From positions 62,001 through 126,000 of the forward strand of contig CALEIK010000017.1 of the NCBI GenBank assembly GCA_937876195.1: a stretch of DNA of 64,000 nt, read 5' to 3'. This DNA is from an uncultured Flavobacteriales bacterium (GTDB taxonomy: Bacteria; Bacteroidota; Bacteroidia; Flavobacteriales_D; Crocinitomicaceae). Position 1 is the stretch's first letter. The number at the start of each line of letters is the position of its first letter. Made by a program: the position numbers and the translations under genes. Below the pieces are notes generated by a model. It was not told where the DNA came from and ran no database searches. It saw only the letters and a list, made by a program, of their open reading frames with translations. Of the stretch, positions 52,597 through 61,727 are shown one piece after another.

Positions 52597-54153
52597 TTAT
52601 TGCTTCACAAATCTGGTGTAAATCGGCTGTTCATCTTCCTGAGTTCTTGCTACCAACAGGTAAAGTCCCGAACTTAACGAGGAAATATCAAGAACGTACT
52701 CACCTGTGTTGACTTCGCTAGGATCAATCGTATGTATGGCACCATCCAGTGAATAAATCACGTACTGAAAATTACTGTACTCTTGCTTTTTGACAAACAA
52801 ATGTGATGTCGCTGGATTTGGATATACAATTAGCTCAGAAGCTTTATCAATCGATGAAATAGAACCCAAGGGCTCAATTTCGTACGCACCCATATCTACT
52901 ATCGCATCAAAAACTCTTGGATTTCCAGCGAGATCCGTGGAATGGATATTCGTATTGTCACCCGTATTAACACATGGGGAGCTAAATTCTGGTCGTAAAC
53001 CGTCATCATAGCTCATCCAACATCCATCAGGCCCAATAGCATCTGCACTATTAGCGAACCCCGGATCATCCACAATATTTCCCGTACCTGGACCAGAAAT
53101 AACGTTTTGTCCTGTTTGTCCTGTCAGATCAATTGCTGAATACGTCGCGTTGACAACTGCTCCAGTTCCCCTAACATAAAATTGAGGCCCATCACCGGTT
53201 GCTGAATTGTTCCAAATAATGCAGTTTTGAAGTGTTACGGTACAAGAACCTGAAGATGTTGTTAGATTCTCGTCCAGATTATCCGCGATGAACGCTCCTC
53301 CATAACCGTTGGTGGCGGTGTTGTTTGTAAATACACAATTAATCAATACTGGATGACAATTTCCTCCTGTGTTTCCTCCCCAGCAATACATTGCTCCAAC
53401 ATTGGAGGCAGAAGTGTTACTGTCGAATACACAGTTGTAAAGCGTGGGACTTGCGTTTCCTCCTACCCCATAACTGTCCATTCCACCTGCTTCTATGTAG
53501 GCATGATTTTGATAAAATATACAATTGATATACGTCGGTTCTGCGTCACCACTGTCGTAGCCGTTGTTAAACGCACCACCTCCCCACGAAGCTCTATTGT
53601 TTGTGAAAACGCAGTTGCGCACTACAGGGTGACAAAATCCACCTGCTCCATAACCGTGGTTATATAATCCACCGCCGAGTCCATCTCCTGCACTAGTTGG
53701 AGAGCGATCATCATTTCCATCACGAATTTCAAATCCATCAATCACCGCGGTATTATTCAATTCTTCATTGTAAATTACAGTGAACGAATTATCTGCAATG
53801 CCTGCAGCACCAATTTCTCCGCTCAAAGTGCTACAAGGACCACACGAAAATTCGCGATCGCCCAGCACTGATTCTGTTCCTTGAAAACTTCCATAAATGG
53901 TAATTCCATTCCTCATTGAGAAAGAAATAGACCGATCGGTAGTTGTTGTTGGAACATACGTTCCGCATGCCACCCACACTTCATCGCCTGGATTTGCTGC
54001 GTCAATAATTGCTTGTAGATTATTACCCGATGCGGCATTTGCCCATGAAGTGCCATCCATGCTTCCTGCTCCTACTGGCGTGACATGATACGTTATTCCG
54101 TATGCATTTGACATACAAAACAATACTAATATTCCTATAAGTGCTTTATTCAT
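52597..54153 (-). CDS. Beta-helix surface protein with T9SS type A sorting domain (518 aa)
   Basis: A signal peptide (1-19) precedes a right-handed parallel beta-helix (about 25-420). It opens with YHVTPVGAGSMDGTSWANA and contains repeating polymorphic-outer-membrane-type turns: VFTNNRASWGGGAFNNG, IFYQNHAYIEAGGMDSYG, VFDSNTSASNVGAMYCWGG and VFTNNTATNGYGGAF. A DLAGNPRVFDAIVDMGAYE segment (choice-of-anchor Q type) and a type A sorting domain (about 443-518, ELIVYPNPAT) follow. It is expected on the cell surface, perhaps binding or cutting polysaccharide; no catalytic residues are clear. It lies between the GDPD-like gene and the duplicated end of that gene. Confidence 0.87.
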   Translation of the reverse strand: MNKALIGILVLFCMSNAYGITYHVTPVGAGSMDGTSWANAASGNNLQAIIDAANPGDEVWVACGTYVPTTTTDRSISFSMRNGITIYGSFQGTESVLGDREFSCGPCSTLSGEIGAAGIADNSFTVIYNEELNNTAVIDGFEIRDGNDDRSPTSAGDGLGGGLYNHGYGAGGFCHPVVRNCVFTNNRASWGGGAFNNGYDSGDAEPTYINCIFYQNHAYIEAGGMDSYGVGGNASPTLYNCVFDSNTSASNVGAMYCWGGNTGGNCHPVLINCVFTNNTATNGYGGAFIADNLDENLTTSSGSCTVTLQNCIIWNNSATGDGPQFYVRGTGAVVNATYSAIDLTGQTGQNVISGPGTGNIVDDPGFANSADAIGPDGCWMSYDDGLRPEFSSPCVNTGDNTNIHSTDLAGNPRVFDAIVDMGAYEIEPLGSISSIDKASELIVYPNPATSHLFVKKQEYSNFQYVIYSLDGAIHTIDPSEVNTGEYVLDISSLSSGLYLLVARTQEDEQPIYTRFVKQ

Positions 54154-54470
54154 AACGGTTGAGTTTTATCGTTTTCATTCAATTAATTTAGTCTATTTTG
54201 CCCTATTGTTTTATAAATTTTATAGTTTGGTCTGTATTTCCATTTGTAACCCTAAGATAGTGAATTCCTGATTATAAATCATTGTTTAGCAGCGCAATTA
54301 CGAGAATTCTTAAGAGCGAAGTAAGTATTTAGCAAAAATACTAGGCTCCCACATGATAGGAATCATAGGAGAGTTTGGGGTCTTGCTGAAATGAATCCTG
54401 ATTTTATCGAAACGGATCGACTGGATCATTTGATTTCAGTACTGAAGTGATGTTCTCAGGGAGAAATTGT
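54154..54470. other. Intergenic region with a duplicated gene tail
   Basis: No complete gene. From 54154 to about 54386 the sequence is AT-rich with no recognisable feature beyond the likely promoter of the beta-helix gene. From 54387 to 54451 it repeats the end of the GDPD-like gene (listed separately). Confidence 0.8.
54388..54450 (+). pseudogene. Remnant of a second GDPD-like gene (last 20 codons plus stop)
   Basis: The frame EMNPDFIETDRLDHLISVLK followed by TGA is identical in protein to residues 257-276 of the lipoprotein at 51618-52448. The DNA differs at six positions in the 60 bases, and all six are synonymous (Pro, Ile, Thr, Ser, Val and Leu codons). Homology begins abruptly at 54387; the sequence upstream has no similarity, no start codon in a suitable place and no signal peptide. 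It ends 20 bp before the stop of the convergent VIT gene. Confidence 0.75.
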
Positions 54471-55181
54471 CTATACCAAGTTCACACCGAACCAGTGACC
54501 GACAAGCGACGTCAATCCCATGGCAACTGTTCCCCAGAAGGTCACACGAAAAATGGCTTTTGGAATGCTTGAACCGCCTATTTTTGCGGCTAAAACCCCC
54601 AAGAGAATTAACACCATAATCGCTGATCCGTACAGGTAATATTGCATCCCATCTTCTGGAAAAAACAGTGCAACAATCAAGGGTAAAACCCCACCAGCTG
54701 TAAATGCGGCTCCTGAAGCAAATGCAGCTTGAAGCGGTTTTGCCTGGCTGATGTCATTGATTCCCAACTCATCTCTCACATGGGCTCCTAAAGCATCGTG
54801 TGCGGTTAGTTCTTTCGCGACAATCAACGCTGTTTCCTTTTTCAATCCGCGCTCCTCGTAAATATCGGCAAGTCGCTGTAATTCAATTTCGGGCATGTCA
54901 ATTAATTCTCGTTTTTCGCGCTCAATATCTGCCTTTTCAACATCCGTTTGAGAACTTACCGAGACATATTCACCTGCCGCCATTGAAAGCGCTCCAGCCA
55001 CCAAACCTGCAACAGTAGCTAAAACTACAGCGTCACGACTGCTACTTGCTGCGGCGACACCGATGGCCAAACTGGCTGTCGACAAAATCCCATCGTTCGC
55101 ACCCAAAACAGCGGCGCGTAACCAATTGCTTTTATGGATGTAATGCTTCGCTAAATACTCTTCTATGTTTTCTTCGTTCAT
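54471..55181 (-). CDS. VIT1/CCC1-family iron/manganese transporter (236 aa)
   Basis: A membrane protein of the vacuolar iron transporter family: NWLRAAVLGANDGILSTASLAIGVA (helix 1, about 18-42; named here by region), LSMAAGEYVSVSSQTDVEKAD (helix 2 end and cytoplasmic metal-binding start), the charged helix region RKREL to AHDALGAHVRDELG (about 80-140), and three C-terminal helices. Family members move Fe2+ or Mn2+ out of the cytoplasm. I start at the ATG at 55181; the longer frame to 55220 adds a segment that does not match. It converges with the remnant at 54388-54450. Confidence 0.9.
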   Translation of the reverse strand: MNEENIEEYLAKHYIHKSNWLRAAVLGANDGILSTASLAIGVAAASSSRDAVVLATVAGLVAGALSMAAGEYVSVSSQTDVEKADIEREKRELIDMPEIELQRLADIYEERGLKKETALIVAKELTAHDALGAHVRDELGINDISQAKPLQAAFASGAAFTAGGVLPLIVALFFPEDGMQYYLYGSAIMVLILLGVLAAKIGGSSIPKAIFRVTFWGTVAMGLTSLVGHWFGVNLV

Positions 55182-55309
55182 TGAGGTCTTGAGGTTAAAT
55201 CGTATAAAAAGATTAAGCAATCAGGTATCCTAATCCTGTTCTCGCTATCCTTTCACCTCCTAACAAATATAAGGCATTTATAATGACAAGTATAGATGAT
55301 CTAACAACA

Positions 55310-56611
55310 TTATTCCTTGTAAAAAAAATGCTGTTTCTCAGTATAAAAAATAACGTCAACTCCTTTAGATGGGGTCATCCATAAATCTCCTTTAAATGGA
55401 GCTCCATAAATTTGTGGCTTTAGAAAGAGACTATCCTTAGTGTCTACACGTAGACAAAAATTAGGAGACTTATACTTGGTATGTAAGATTTCAGGCACCG
55501 AGTTGACTTTCACGCTATCAATATCATTGTAGAAATCGAGGTAACGAAACATGTTTCCAACTACCTTGTATTTTGTTCCAAATTCAGCTTGCATATGCTC
55601 TCCAAACATTGTTTCAGGCTGGGTATTGTTTCCATTTTCATCTATTCTGGAAATATCTTTTGCCAAATGCGACAGGTGAGCGAATAGTGCGATTTTCTTG
55701 TTTCCTTCTTTTTTTCGAATCCATTTAATATTTTCAACCATAAATCTTTCTCTCGAGCTATGGTCTGCTTTCGGTTGATGATAACCGATTAGAAAGGTGA
55801 AATTTTGCTTGGAACAAACAGCAGTTTGCAGACCCCATTGATACAGTTCTTCCCCTAATTTCAGAATATATTTTTGTTTATTCTTTTCAATAGTTCCCCT
55901 TAAATTTTCAAGAAACTCAAGATAGGTTGCTCTTTTGTCTTCTGACATATCCACAAACGAAACACCTTTGTTTTCAGGGTTATCAACAGCTCTCAGGTAG
56001 GGAATAAATTGGTTTGCTTCAGCAGTATATTCATTGAATAGTTTGGGATCAACTTCCTTTAGGTAATTCAAGCACTCCTGCAAAGAATAGGAAGCTTTCT
56101 CAAGGTACGGATTTGGTGCACTACCAGCCATATCAAATCCATAAAAGCGAACACGTTTCTCAGAACTTCTCGTCGCGTTTGTTTTGCGCAACCATTCTAT
56201 CAACTCTCGGCTTTGCTCAAATTGTCCGAAAGTGTAAGAAAAACCATTGGTCAGGACGGTATCAATATGTAAATCTTTTCCTTGAATGTAATTGTCAACC
56301 AATCTTGATTCTAGTAGACCAGATTCAAACGCTAACACCTGAACCTGATTCGTACGAACCAAATATTTGATATAGGAATTCCGAAAATCCATTGACTCGT
56401 TCATCCCATGTTCTCCTTCGGAAATCCCTATCATTTCTGCATCTTTTAACCATTCATCCAAATGAATAAAAACACTATCGTCAATGTTTGATAAATCAGT
56501 CGGTAGTTCAACAAAATCCGCGATGATTTTCTGATCTGAATTGTTTTCTGCATCCTGATTACAAGAGTACAGTGTAATGGTGAGAATAGTGATGAAGGTT
56601 AATTTGTTCAT
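55310..56611 (-). CDS. Erythromycin-esterase-like lipoprotein (433 aa)
   Basis: MNKLTFITILTITLYSC is a lipoprotein signal (YSC, cysteine at residue 17). The rest belongs to the erythromycin esterase (EreA/SucA) family: MIGISEGEHGMNESMDFRN (about 53-71, with the family's H and E residues), YGFDMAGS, LIGYHQPKADHS and LFAHLSHLAKD (about 300-310). EreA opens the macrolide lactone ring, but most chromosomal relatives have unknown targets and this membrane-anchored form should not be assumed to confer resistance. I start at the ATG at 56611; the longer frame adds 25 residues without a signal. A toxin/antitoxin-like pair lies upstream on the same strand. Confidence 0.82.
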   Translation of the reverse strand: MNKLTFITILTITLYSCNQDAENNSDQKIIADFVELPTDLSNIDDSVFIHLDEWLKDAEMIGISEGEHGMNESMDFRNSYIKYLVRTNQVQVLAFESGLLESRLVDNYIQGKDLHIDTVLTNGFSYTFGQFEQSRELIEWLRKTNATRSSEKRVRFYGFDMAGSAPNPYLEKASYSLQECLNYLKEVDPKLFNEYTAEANQFIPYLRAVDNPENKGVSFVDMSEDKRATYLEFLENLRGTIEKNKQKYILKLGEELYQWGLQTAVCSKQNFTFLIGYHQPKADHSSRERFMVENIKWIRKKEGNKKIALFAHLSHLAKDISRIDENGNNTQPETMFGEHMQAEFGTKYKVVGNMFRYLDFYNDIDSVKVNSVPEILHTKYKSPNFCLRVDTKDSLFLKPQIYGAPFKGDLWMTPSKGVDVIFYTEKQHFFYKE

Positions 56612-56675
56612 GGTAGTGTTATATATTGTAACGTAATGTATATCGCAGAGTAATCTACATCCTAGTTGATTGATA

Positions 56676-57017
56676 CTATTCGGCACTTATAATTTCAAGA
56701 CAGGCCAAATTATCGTCTTGAAAAAAATCCATTAATGTCGAAACATGCTTTCTAAGAATTTTTTCAATGTGCTTGGTGGTTTGATTGCTTGTTCGGATCC
56801 AAATAATTTTTGGCGGATGTCCCCAAACCAGCGATAGATCATAGAAATCCGCATCAAAAGTGACAATGGAATACTCGTTTTCTTTCGCGAACTCCCAAAT
56901 AAACTTGTCCGATTTATTCTCCAAACCAAGCTCTCTCACTTGTTTTGCATCGGGAAAAACATCTTGAACTTGCCTTATTAAGCGGTGAGAAATATTTTGA
57001 TCAAACAGTAACCTCAT
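56676..57017 (-). CDS. DUF5615 PIN-like toxin candidate (113 aa)
   Basis: MRLLFDQNISHRLIRQVQDVFPD opens a PIN-like fold typical of DUF5615 (Asp6, with the later TFDADFYD acidic pair about 54-61). PPKIIWIRTSNQTTKHIEKIL is a further family block. DUF5615 proteins are usually encoded with a DUF433 antitoxin and are thought to be Mut7-C/PIN-type RNases. Its ATG overlaps the stop of the DUF433 gene by 4 bp (57014-57017). The next gene downstream starts 64 bp away. Confidence 0.85.
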   Translation of the reverse strand: MRLLFDQNISHRLIRQVQDVFPDAKQVRELGLENKSDKFIWEFAKENEYSIVTFDADFYDLSLVWGHPPKIIWIRTSNQTTKHIEKILRKHVSTLMDFFQDDNLACLEIISAE

Positions 57018-57235
57018 GATGCTATTCCTAAATGACCTTCTCTAGATGCCGCAAAAAACAGACATGCATTGATTTTTTGATCATTTAATTCTGGGAAATC
57101 TTGAATAATTTCCTCTTTGGTCATGCCGTTGGCTAACCAATTAAGCACATCAAATACAGCAATTCGCGTTCCTTTGATAATCGGCTTTCCGAATCGCTTT
57201 TCTGAATTAATCTCTATGTACTCTTTGATATTCAT
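57014..57235 (-). CDS. DUF433 antitoxin-like protein (73 aa)
   Basis: A small DUF433 protein with GKPIIKGTRIAVFDVLNWLANGMTKEEIIQDFPEL (about 16-50): the strand-turn opening and the helix-turn-helix-like segment of the VapB45-type family. It is expected to bind DNA and neutralise the DUF5615 product. The ATG at 57235 is preferred to the longer frame from 57307, which adds 24 hydrophobic residues. First gene of the toxin-antitoxin-like pair. Confidence 0.85.
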   Translation of the reverse strand: MNIKEYIEINSEKRFGKPIIKGTRIAVFDVLNWLANGMTKEEIIQDFPELNDQKINACLFFAASREGHLGIAS

Positions 57236-57334
57236 ACTAACGAAGTTCGTAAAATTTAGTGAGTTAAACAATAATGGTAAGTTAAAAATGATTTCACAGC
57301 AATACAACTGATGATAGAGTGGTGTAATTTAACC

Positions 57335-57781
57335 TTACTTGACAATTACTCCATCTATTAAACCCCAATTTTCCTTCATAACTTCATATTTTACAATTAA
57401 AGTGTCCGACTCATTAACAAAACGTACTAAAGAACTATTCGCTTCTTTGATAATTCTCGTTGATTCTAAGTTAACAAAACTCCTAATTTTCAGCTCAGAT
57501 TTTTTCGAATCGTCTGTCGAGTTTTCAAAAAAATAACCTACGTTGCCATGGCACATAATATACTTATCTAGACCTCTATCTCTTTGGTAATAACATATCG
57601 TATTATTGATTTTTTCGTTATACTTAGCTGAAGATGTATTCCACATGAGTATGTCATTGTTGCCAACGAATTTATTTTTTACCGTATTACTGTCGTTAAC
57701 ATTTATACACAGTAGGTAAATAATTACACATAAAACAGCTGTACCTGCAATCAGAAGTGAGATTTTCCTAGCCATACTCAT
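57335..57781 (-). CDS. Hypothetical membrane-anchored protein (148 aa)
   Basis: Not recognised. A single N-terminal hydrophobic helix (about 7-26, ISLLIAGTAVLCVIIYLLCI) precedes about 120 soluble residues with no known motif. Features include NTVKNKFVGNNDILMWNTS, CYYQRDRGLDKYIMCHGNVG and a C-terminal DTLIVKYEVMKENWGLIDG. The orientation is probably periplasmic. The start is the ATG at 57781, 5 bp from the aroC stop, so it is co-transcribed with aroC. An alternative ATG lies at 57775. Confidence 0.65.
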   Translation of the reverse strand: MSMARKISLLIAGTAVLCVIIYLLCINVNDSNTVKNKFVGNNDILMWNTSSAKYNEKINNTICYYQRDRGLDKYIMCHGNVGYFFENSTDDSKKSELKIRSFVNLESTRIIKEANSSLVRFVNESDTLIVKYEVMKENWGLIDGVIVK

Positions 57782-57786
57782 AAAAT

Positions 57787-58848
57787 CTACATCACCGTCC
57801 CCTTATCCCGCAGATAAAAATCCAATAACGTAATCGCTGCCATGGCTTCTACAATGGGAACAGCGCGTGGGACAACACACGGATCGTGGCGACCTTTGCC
57901 GTCCATTTCGACCAATTTACCTTCGGTGGTGAGCGTTGTTTGGGTTTTAATGATGGTTGCAACTGGTTTGAACGCAACGCGCAAGGTGATGGGCATTCCG
58001 TTGGAGATGCCACCTTGAATTCCGCCTGAATGATTGGTTTGAGTTGAACCGTCTTCGTTGAAGAGATCGTTGTGTTCTGAACCGCGCATAGAAACGCAGT
58101 CGAAACCGCTTCCAAATTCAACGCCTTTGACTGCATTGATGGAAAGCATTGCTTTTCCTAGTTCTGCGTGGAGTTTATCGAAAACGGGTTCACCCAAGCC
58201 AACGGGAACATGATTGATTTCACAACGGATGCTCCCTCCTATTGTGTCGCCGTCTTTGCGGACTTCTTTGATGAGCGCTTCCATTTCCGCTGCAACTTTC
58301 ATGTTTGGACAGCGTACCGGATTTTCGTCAATGACATTGTAATCTATTTCGTTACCGATTTTTATCGCTCCGACTTGATCAACGAATGCGACAATGTCCA
58401 CTCCAATGGATGATAATAGTTGCTTTGCAATTGCACCTGCGACAACGCGACAAGCGGTTTCACGTGCTGAAGATCTTCCTCCACCTCGGTAATCGCGGTT
58501 GCCGTATTTGGCCGTATAGGTGAAATCTGCATGGGAAGGTCGGAATACTTCTTTGATGGGATCGTAATCGGTGGATTTCTGGTCTTCGTTGCGAATGATA
58601 AATCCGATGGGTGTGCCTGTCGTTTTTCCTTCAAAAATTCCTGATAGAATATCTACAGTATCGTCTTCCTTGCGCTGCGTAACGATGGATGATTGCCCAG
58701 GTTTTCGTCGCGCTAGTTCAGCTTGAATAGCATCGACATCTATTGGCTCGTTTGCAGGAACTCCATCGATGATTCCACCTATTGCTACGCCGTGTGATTC
58801 GCCAAAAGTGGTGAGTTTGAAAATCGTACCAAAAGAAGAACCTGCCAT
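57787..58848 (-). CDS. aroC: Chorismate synthase
   Basis: Converts EPSP to chorismate with reduced FMN, the last shared step to aromatic amino acids, folates and quinones. Signatures: GSSFGTIFKLTTFGESHG (residues 3-20), RGGGRSSARETACRVVAGAIA (about 122-141, described by its ends) and HPRAVPIVEAM-like C-terminal block CVVPRAVPIVEAMAA. The length of 353 aa is normal. The phosphohexomutase gene lies 6 bp upstream and the small membrane protein 5 bp downstream, giving a tight run. Confidence 0.97.
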   Translation of the reverse strand: MAGSSFGTIFKLTTFGESHGVAIGGIIDGVPANEPIDVDAIQAELARRKPGQSSIVTQRKEDDTVDILSGIFEGKTTGTPIGFIIRNEDQKSTDYDPIKEVFRPSHADFTYTAKYGNRDYRGGGRSSARETACRVVAGAIAKQLLSSIGVDIVAFVDQVGAIKIGNEIDYNVIDENPVRCPNMKVAAEMEALIKEVRKDGDTIGGSIRCEINHVPVGLGEPVFDKLHAELGKAMLSINAVKGVEFGSGFDCVSMRGSEHNDLFNEDGSTQTNHSGGIQGGISNGMPITLRVAFKPVATIIKTQTTLTTEGKLVEMDGKGRHDPCVVPRAVPIVEAMAAITLLDFYLRDKGTVM

Positions 58849-58854
58849 GGCTGT

Positions 58855-60252
58855 TTAATTTCGTATTGTTGCTTCTGCAATTGCCAAAATATCACGTACC
58901 TCTTCCATCGTTGGAGCTTCTGCGTACGTTCTGAGCACGGGTTCAGTTCCCGAGGGGCGAATCATCAGCCAACGATTTTCATCAAAGAAAAATTTGAATC
59001 CGTCAATCGTTCCGACGTTGTCAACAGTATACTTTCCAAAACTGGTGTAAACACCATTTTCGCAATTCGCAATCGCTTTTAATTTTAATGCTTCAGTGAT
59101 GTGTAAATCGTTGCGCTCAAATTTAAACGCTCCAACAATTTCGTACACCTCATCAATTAAATCATCCAAGGATTTTCCAGATTTCGCCATGAATTCCCAG
59201 ATGATCAATCCCATCCAAATACCATCACGCTCTGGAATGTGCCCTTTGGTTGCAATTCCACCTGATTCTTCACCACCAACCAACACGTCTTCTGCGACCA
59301 TGATATCGGCGATGTACTTAAACCCGATCTTCACAACTTCACTCGGTAAGTTATAATGATCTGCCATAACTTTCACACGAGGTGTTGTACTAAATGCAGT
59401 AGCGACTTTCCCTGTCATTCCCTTATATTTCGCTAGGTAATGTACCAATAAGAGGATAATGTGGTGAGAATCAATGAATTCTGCTTTTCCGTTGTACAAT
59501 CCAATTCTATCTGCATCACCGTCCGTTGCCAAGGCGCAATCTATGTCTCCTTTCGATTGGATGAATTCTTCCAGCGGTTTCAAATTCTTTGCAATCGGTT
59601 CGGGTGCTTGTCCCATAAACGATGGATTGTGCTCACAATGCAAAAAATGCATGTTCGGTAACAAACGCTTCAATACATTTTGACCAGCGCCGTACATTGC
59701 ATCGTAAACTAAATTCAGTCCCGATCTCTCTATAGCATCCAAATCGAAATTGGCTCTGGCGTGATCCACATACATGGTTTCTAAATCCACCCATTCAACC
59801 AATGGTGAATCCAATGAGATATTTTCTAAATCCAATGCACTTTCTTCGGGAATAATGTCCTCAATTTCTTGTACCAAACCTGGTGAAAGTGGTCCGCCGT
59901 GCTTTGATTTTAATTTGAAACCGTTGTAACTTGGTGGATTGTGACTCGCTGTAATCACCACTCCGATAGAGCAATTCAACTTAACAGCTGCCAATGAAAT
60001 CATGGGAGTCGAAATAAACCCTTCCGCCATTTTGACTTTGATTCCAGCGTTGACAAATACTTTTGCTGCTGTGCGCATGAATAAATCTCCTGCAAAGCGA
60101 CAATCGTGACCTATGACAATCGTTGGATTATCAAAGTTCTTCTTTACCCAAGCAGCTGTTGCTATGGAAACACGTGCTACATTCTCAACGGTATATTCTT
60201 CTGCGATAATCGCTCTCCAACCGTCAGTTCCAAATTTAATTTTGTTTGCCAA
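58855..60252 (-). CDS. Phosphoglucomutase/phosphomannomutase family protein (465 aa)
   Basis: An alpha-D-phosphohexomutase with the phosphoserine loop TASHNPPSYNG (Ser103), the metal loop DGDADR (about 243-248), the sugar-binding GEESGG (about 326-331) and the phosphate-binding RPSGTEP near the C-terminus. It interconverts sugar 1- and 6-phosphates; whether glucose, mannose or glucosamine is the substrate is not decided here. It lies between the V4R-kinase gene (44 bp upstream) and aroC. Confidence 0.93.
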   Translation of the reverse strand: MANKIKFGTDGWRAIIAEEYTVENVARVSIATAAWVKKNFDNPTIVIGHDCRFAGDLFMRTAAKVFVNAGIKVKMAEGFISTPMISLAAVKLNCSIGVVITASHNPPSYNGFKLKSKHGGPLSPGLVQEIEDIIPEESALDLENISLDSPLVEWVDLETMYVDHARANFDLDAIERSGLNLVYDAMYGAGQNVLKRLLPNMHFLHCEHNPSFMGQAPEPIAKNLKPLEEFIQSKGDIDCALATDGDADRIGLYNGKAEFIDSHHIILLLVHYLAKYKGMTGKVATAFSTTPRVKVMADHYNLPSEVVKIGFKYIADIMVAEDVLVGGEESGGIATKGHIPERDGIWMGLIIWEFMAKSGKSLDDLIDEVYEIVGAFKFERNDLHITEALKLKAIANCENGVYTSFGKYTVDNVGTIDGFKFFFDENRWLMIRPSGTEPVLRTYAEAPTMEEVRDILAIAEATIRN

Positions 60253-60296
60253 TTTTTCTAATTTTTATTCGTTCACGAAGATAGAAAATACCTACG

Positions 60297-61718
60297 TTAT
60301 CCTCCGTTTAACTTGAATTTTATTTGGTACTCCAACCCATTTTGGGTATTCTGAATTGTTTTCTCGGCATCAATTTGCTCTAGTAAAATATCGATTAATA
60401 CAAGCCCAAGACCTGATTTTTCTGAATCTGGATGAAATCCTGTTCCAGAGTCGCCAACAACTAAAGTGTACACATCATTCTCACAATGGAGTCGCAGGTA
60501 AAAACTACCTCCAGCTGTTAAACCATGCTTATAGGAATTACAGATAATTTCATTCAACGCCAATGCCAACGGCAATGATTGATCCAAGGTGAAATCAACA
60601 TCAGGAATATCAATTTCTACAATCACCTCCACTTCATCATTCATTGTATACAATTGCAACAACGATTTAATCAGTTCATGCATGTATGAGCGCATGTTGA
60701 TTTTGTTGAAATTCTTGTTCTGGTACATTAATTCGTGCACCACTGCCATAGTATTTACGCGATTGATACACGCTTCGAACTCGGGCTTCAATTTATCTCC
60801 TCCCAGTTCACCCATTTGAATCCGGAGCAGACTGATAATTACCTGAAGGTTATTCTTCACGCGGTGATGGATTTCCTTAATCAATACCTCCTTTTGACCC
60901 AATGAAGCGCGCAATTGTTCCTCTATATTTTTTCTTTTAAAGAAAACTGGGATTTCAAAATTCTGCACTTGGCTCAAATCAATGATTTCGCCAACGTAGT
61001 GTTCCACTTTATCTGTGGGAGCCATGATAAAAACACAGGCTTCATCCCCTTTTGCTTCGCAGCTCACTTCAACGGTTGTCAACGAAATTCCAAAACTCTC
61101 TTCGCACCAACCTGCTGAATAGCCACAATTCATTGTACAGACAGGAATATCTGAAGTTTTACCCGCCTTTATCCAAGACTGTGCCTCAAAAGAATTGTGG
61201 TGTCTAAACTTCAAGAAAAAATGCTTATCTGGTGTGGGATTACTTTCTTCGTACATTTCCACGTTTGCCCAGCCTGTGAAAGCGAAATGAACGGGTCCCG
61301 CCGATAATTTTTCAATGGGCGCAGACAAACCTAATTTTTTATGAAAGGCCACAGAATCTTTATTTCCAATCACCTTTGCGTTGTCATACAAAAAATTGTT
61401 TCCAATGCTCACCGCCTCATTCATCGGTCGATCTGAGTACCTTTCCTTCACAAAATCCAAGAATTCGTGACTGAGTGAATCAGACCTCAATAAAACGTAG
61501 CGTTGGCCCTGTGCTGTAATTTCTCCAGATTCAGGATCAATGTTTAAATCGTTAAAATAGTGTCTAATTTTTTTCTCGATGGACAAAAAAGGTTCTTTAA
61601 ATGGATCAGGAACAATGACTGTTTCAGGATCTTGAATTTCATCAACAAGCTGATCCTTGAGCAATTTTAATTCTCGCTCAATTGCTTTAATTTTCTTTCT
61701 TAGCGCTTCCTTTTTCAC
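60297..61718 (-). CDS. Sensor histidine kinase with V4R-like domain (473 aa)
   Basis: An N-terminal coiled-coil (about 1-30, Lys/Glu-rich) is followed by a V4R/XylR-N-like sensor domain (about 110-258) with a cysteine-rich signature CTMNCGYSAGWCEESFG and VSCEAKGDEACVF. A HisKA_2 dimerisation domain has the phospho-acceptor His285 in IHHRVKNNLQVI, and the ATPase domain has NEIICNSYKHG and GDSGTGFHPDSEKSGLGL. No membrane helices are visible, so it is cytoplasmic. V4R domains often bind aromatic or hydrophobic ligands, so a metabolite signal is likely. No response regulator is adjacent. The start is a GTG at 61718. Confidence 0.85.
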   Translation of the reverse strand: MKKEALRKKIKAIERELKLLKDQLVDEIQDPETVIVPDPFKEPFLSIEKKIRHYFNDLNIDPESGEITAQGQRYVLLRSDSLSHEFLDFVKERYSDRPMNEAVSIGNNFLYDNAKVIGNKDSVAFHKKLGLSAPIEKLSAGPVHFAFTGWANVEMYEESNPTPDKHFFLKFRHHNSFEAQSWIKAGKTSDIPVCTMNCGYSAGWCEESFGISLTTVEVSCEAKGDEACVFIMAPTDKVEHYVGEIIDLSQVQNFEIPVFFKRKNIEEQLRASLGQKEVLIKEIHHRVKNNLQVIISLLRIQMGELGGDKLKPEFEACINRVNTMAVVHELMYQNKNFNKINMRSYMHELIKSLLQLYTMNDEVEVIVEIDIPDVDFTLDQSLPLALALNEIICNSYKHGLTAGGSFYLRLHCENDVYTLVVGDSGTGFHPDSEKSGLGLVLIDILLEQIDAEKTIQNTQNGLEYQIKFKLNGG

Positions 61719-61727
61719 GTTGAAATG

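Noticed and set aside
53353..53667. Plus-strand frame opposite the beta-helix gene
   Set aside because: Antisense to the repeated beta-helix turns; no RBS or domain.
55310..56611. Calling the erythromycin-esterase-like gene a macrolide resistance gene
   Set aside because: The family is broad, the protein is a lipoprotein, and there is no mobile context or close identity that I can verify.
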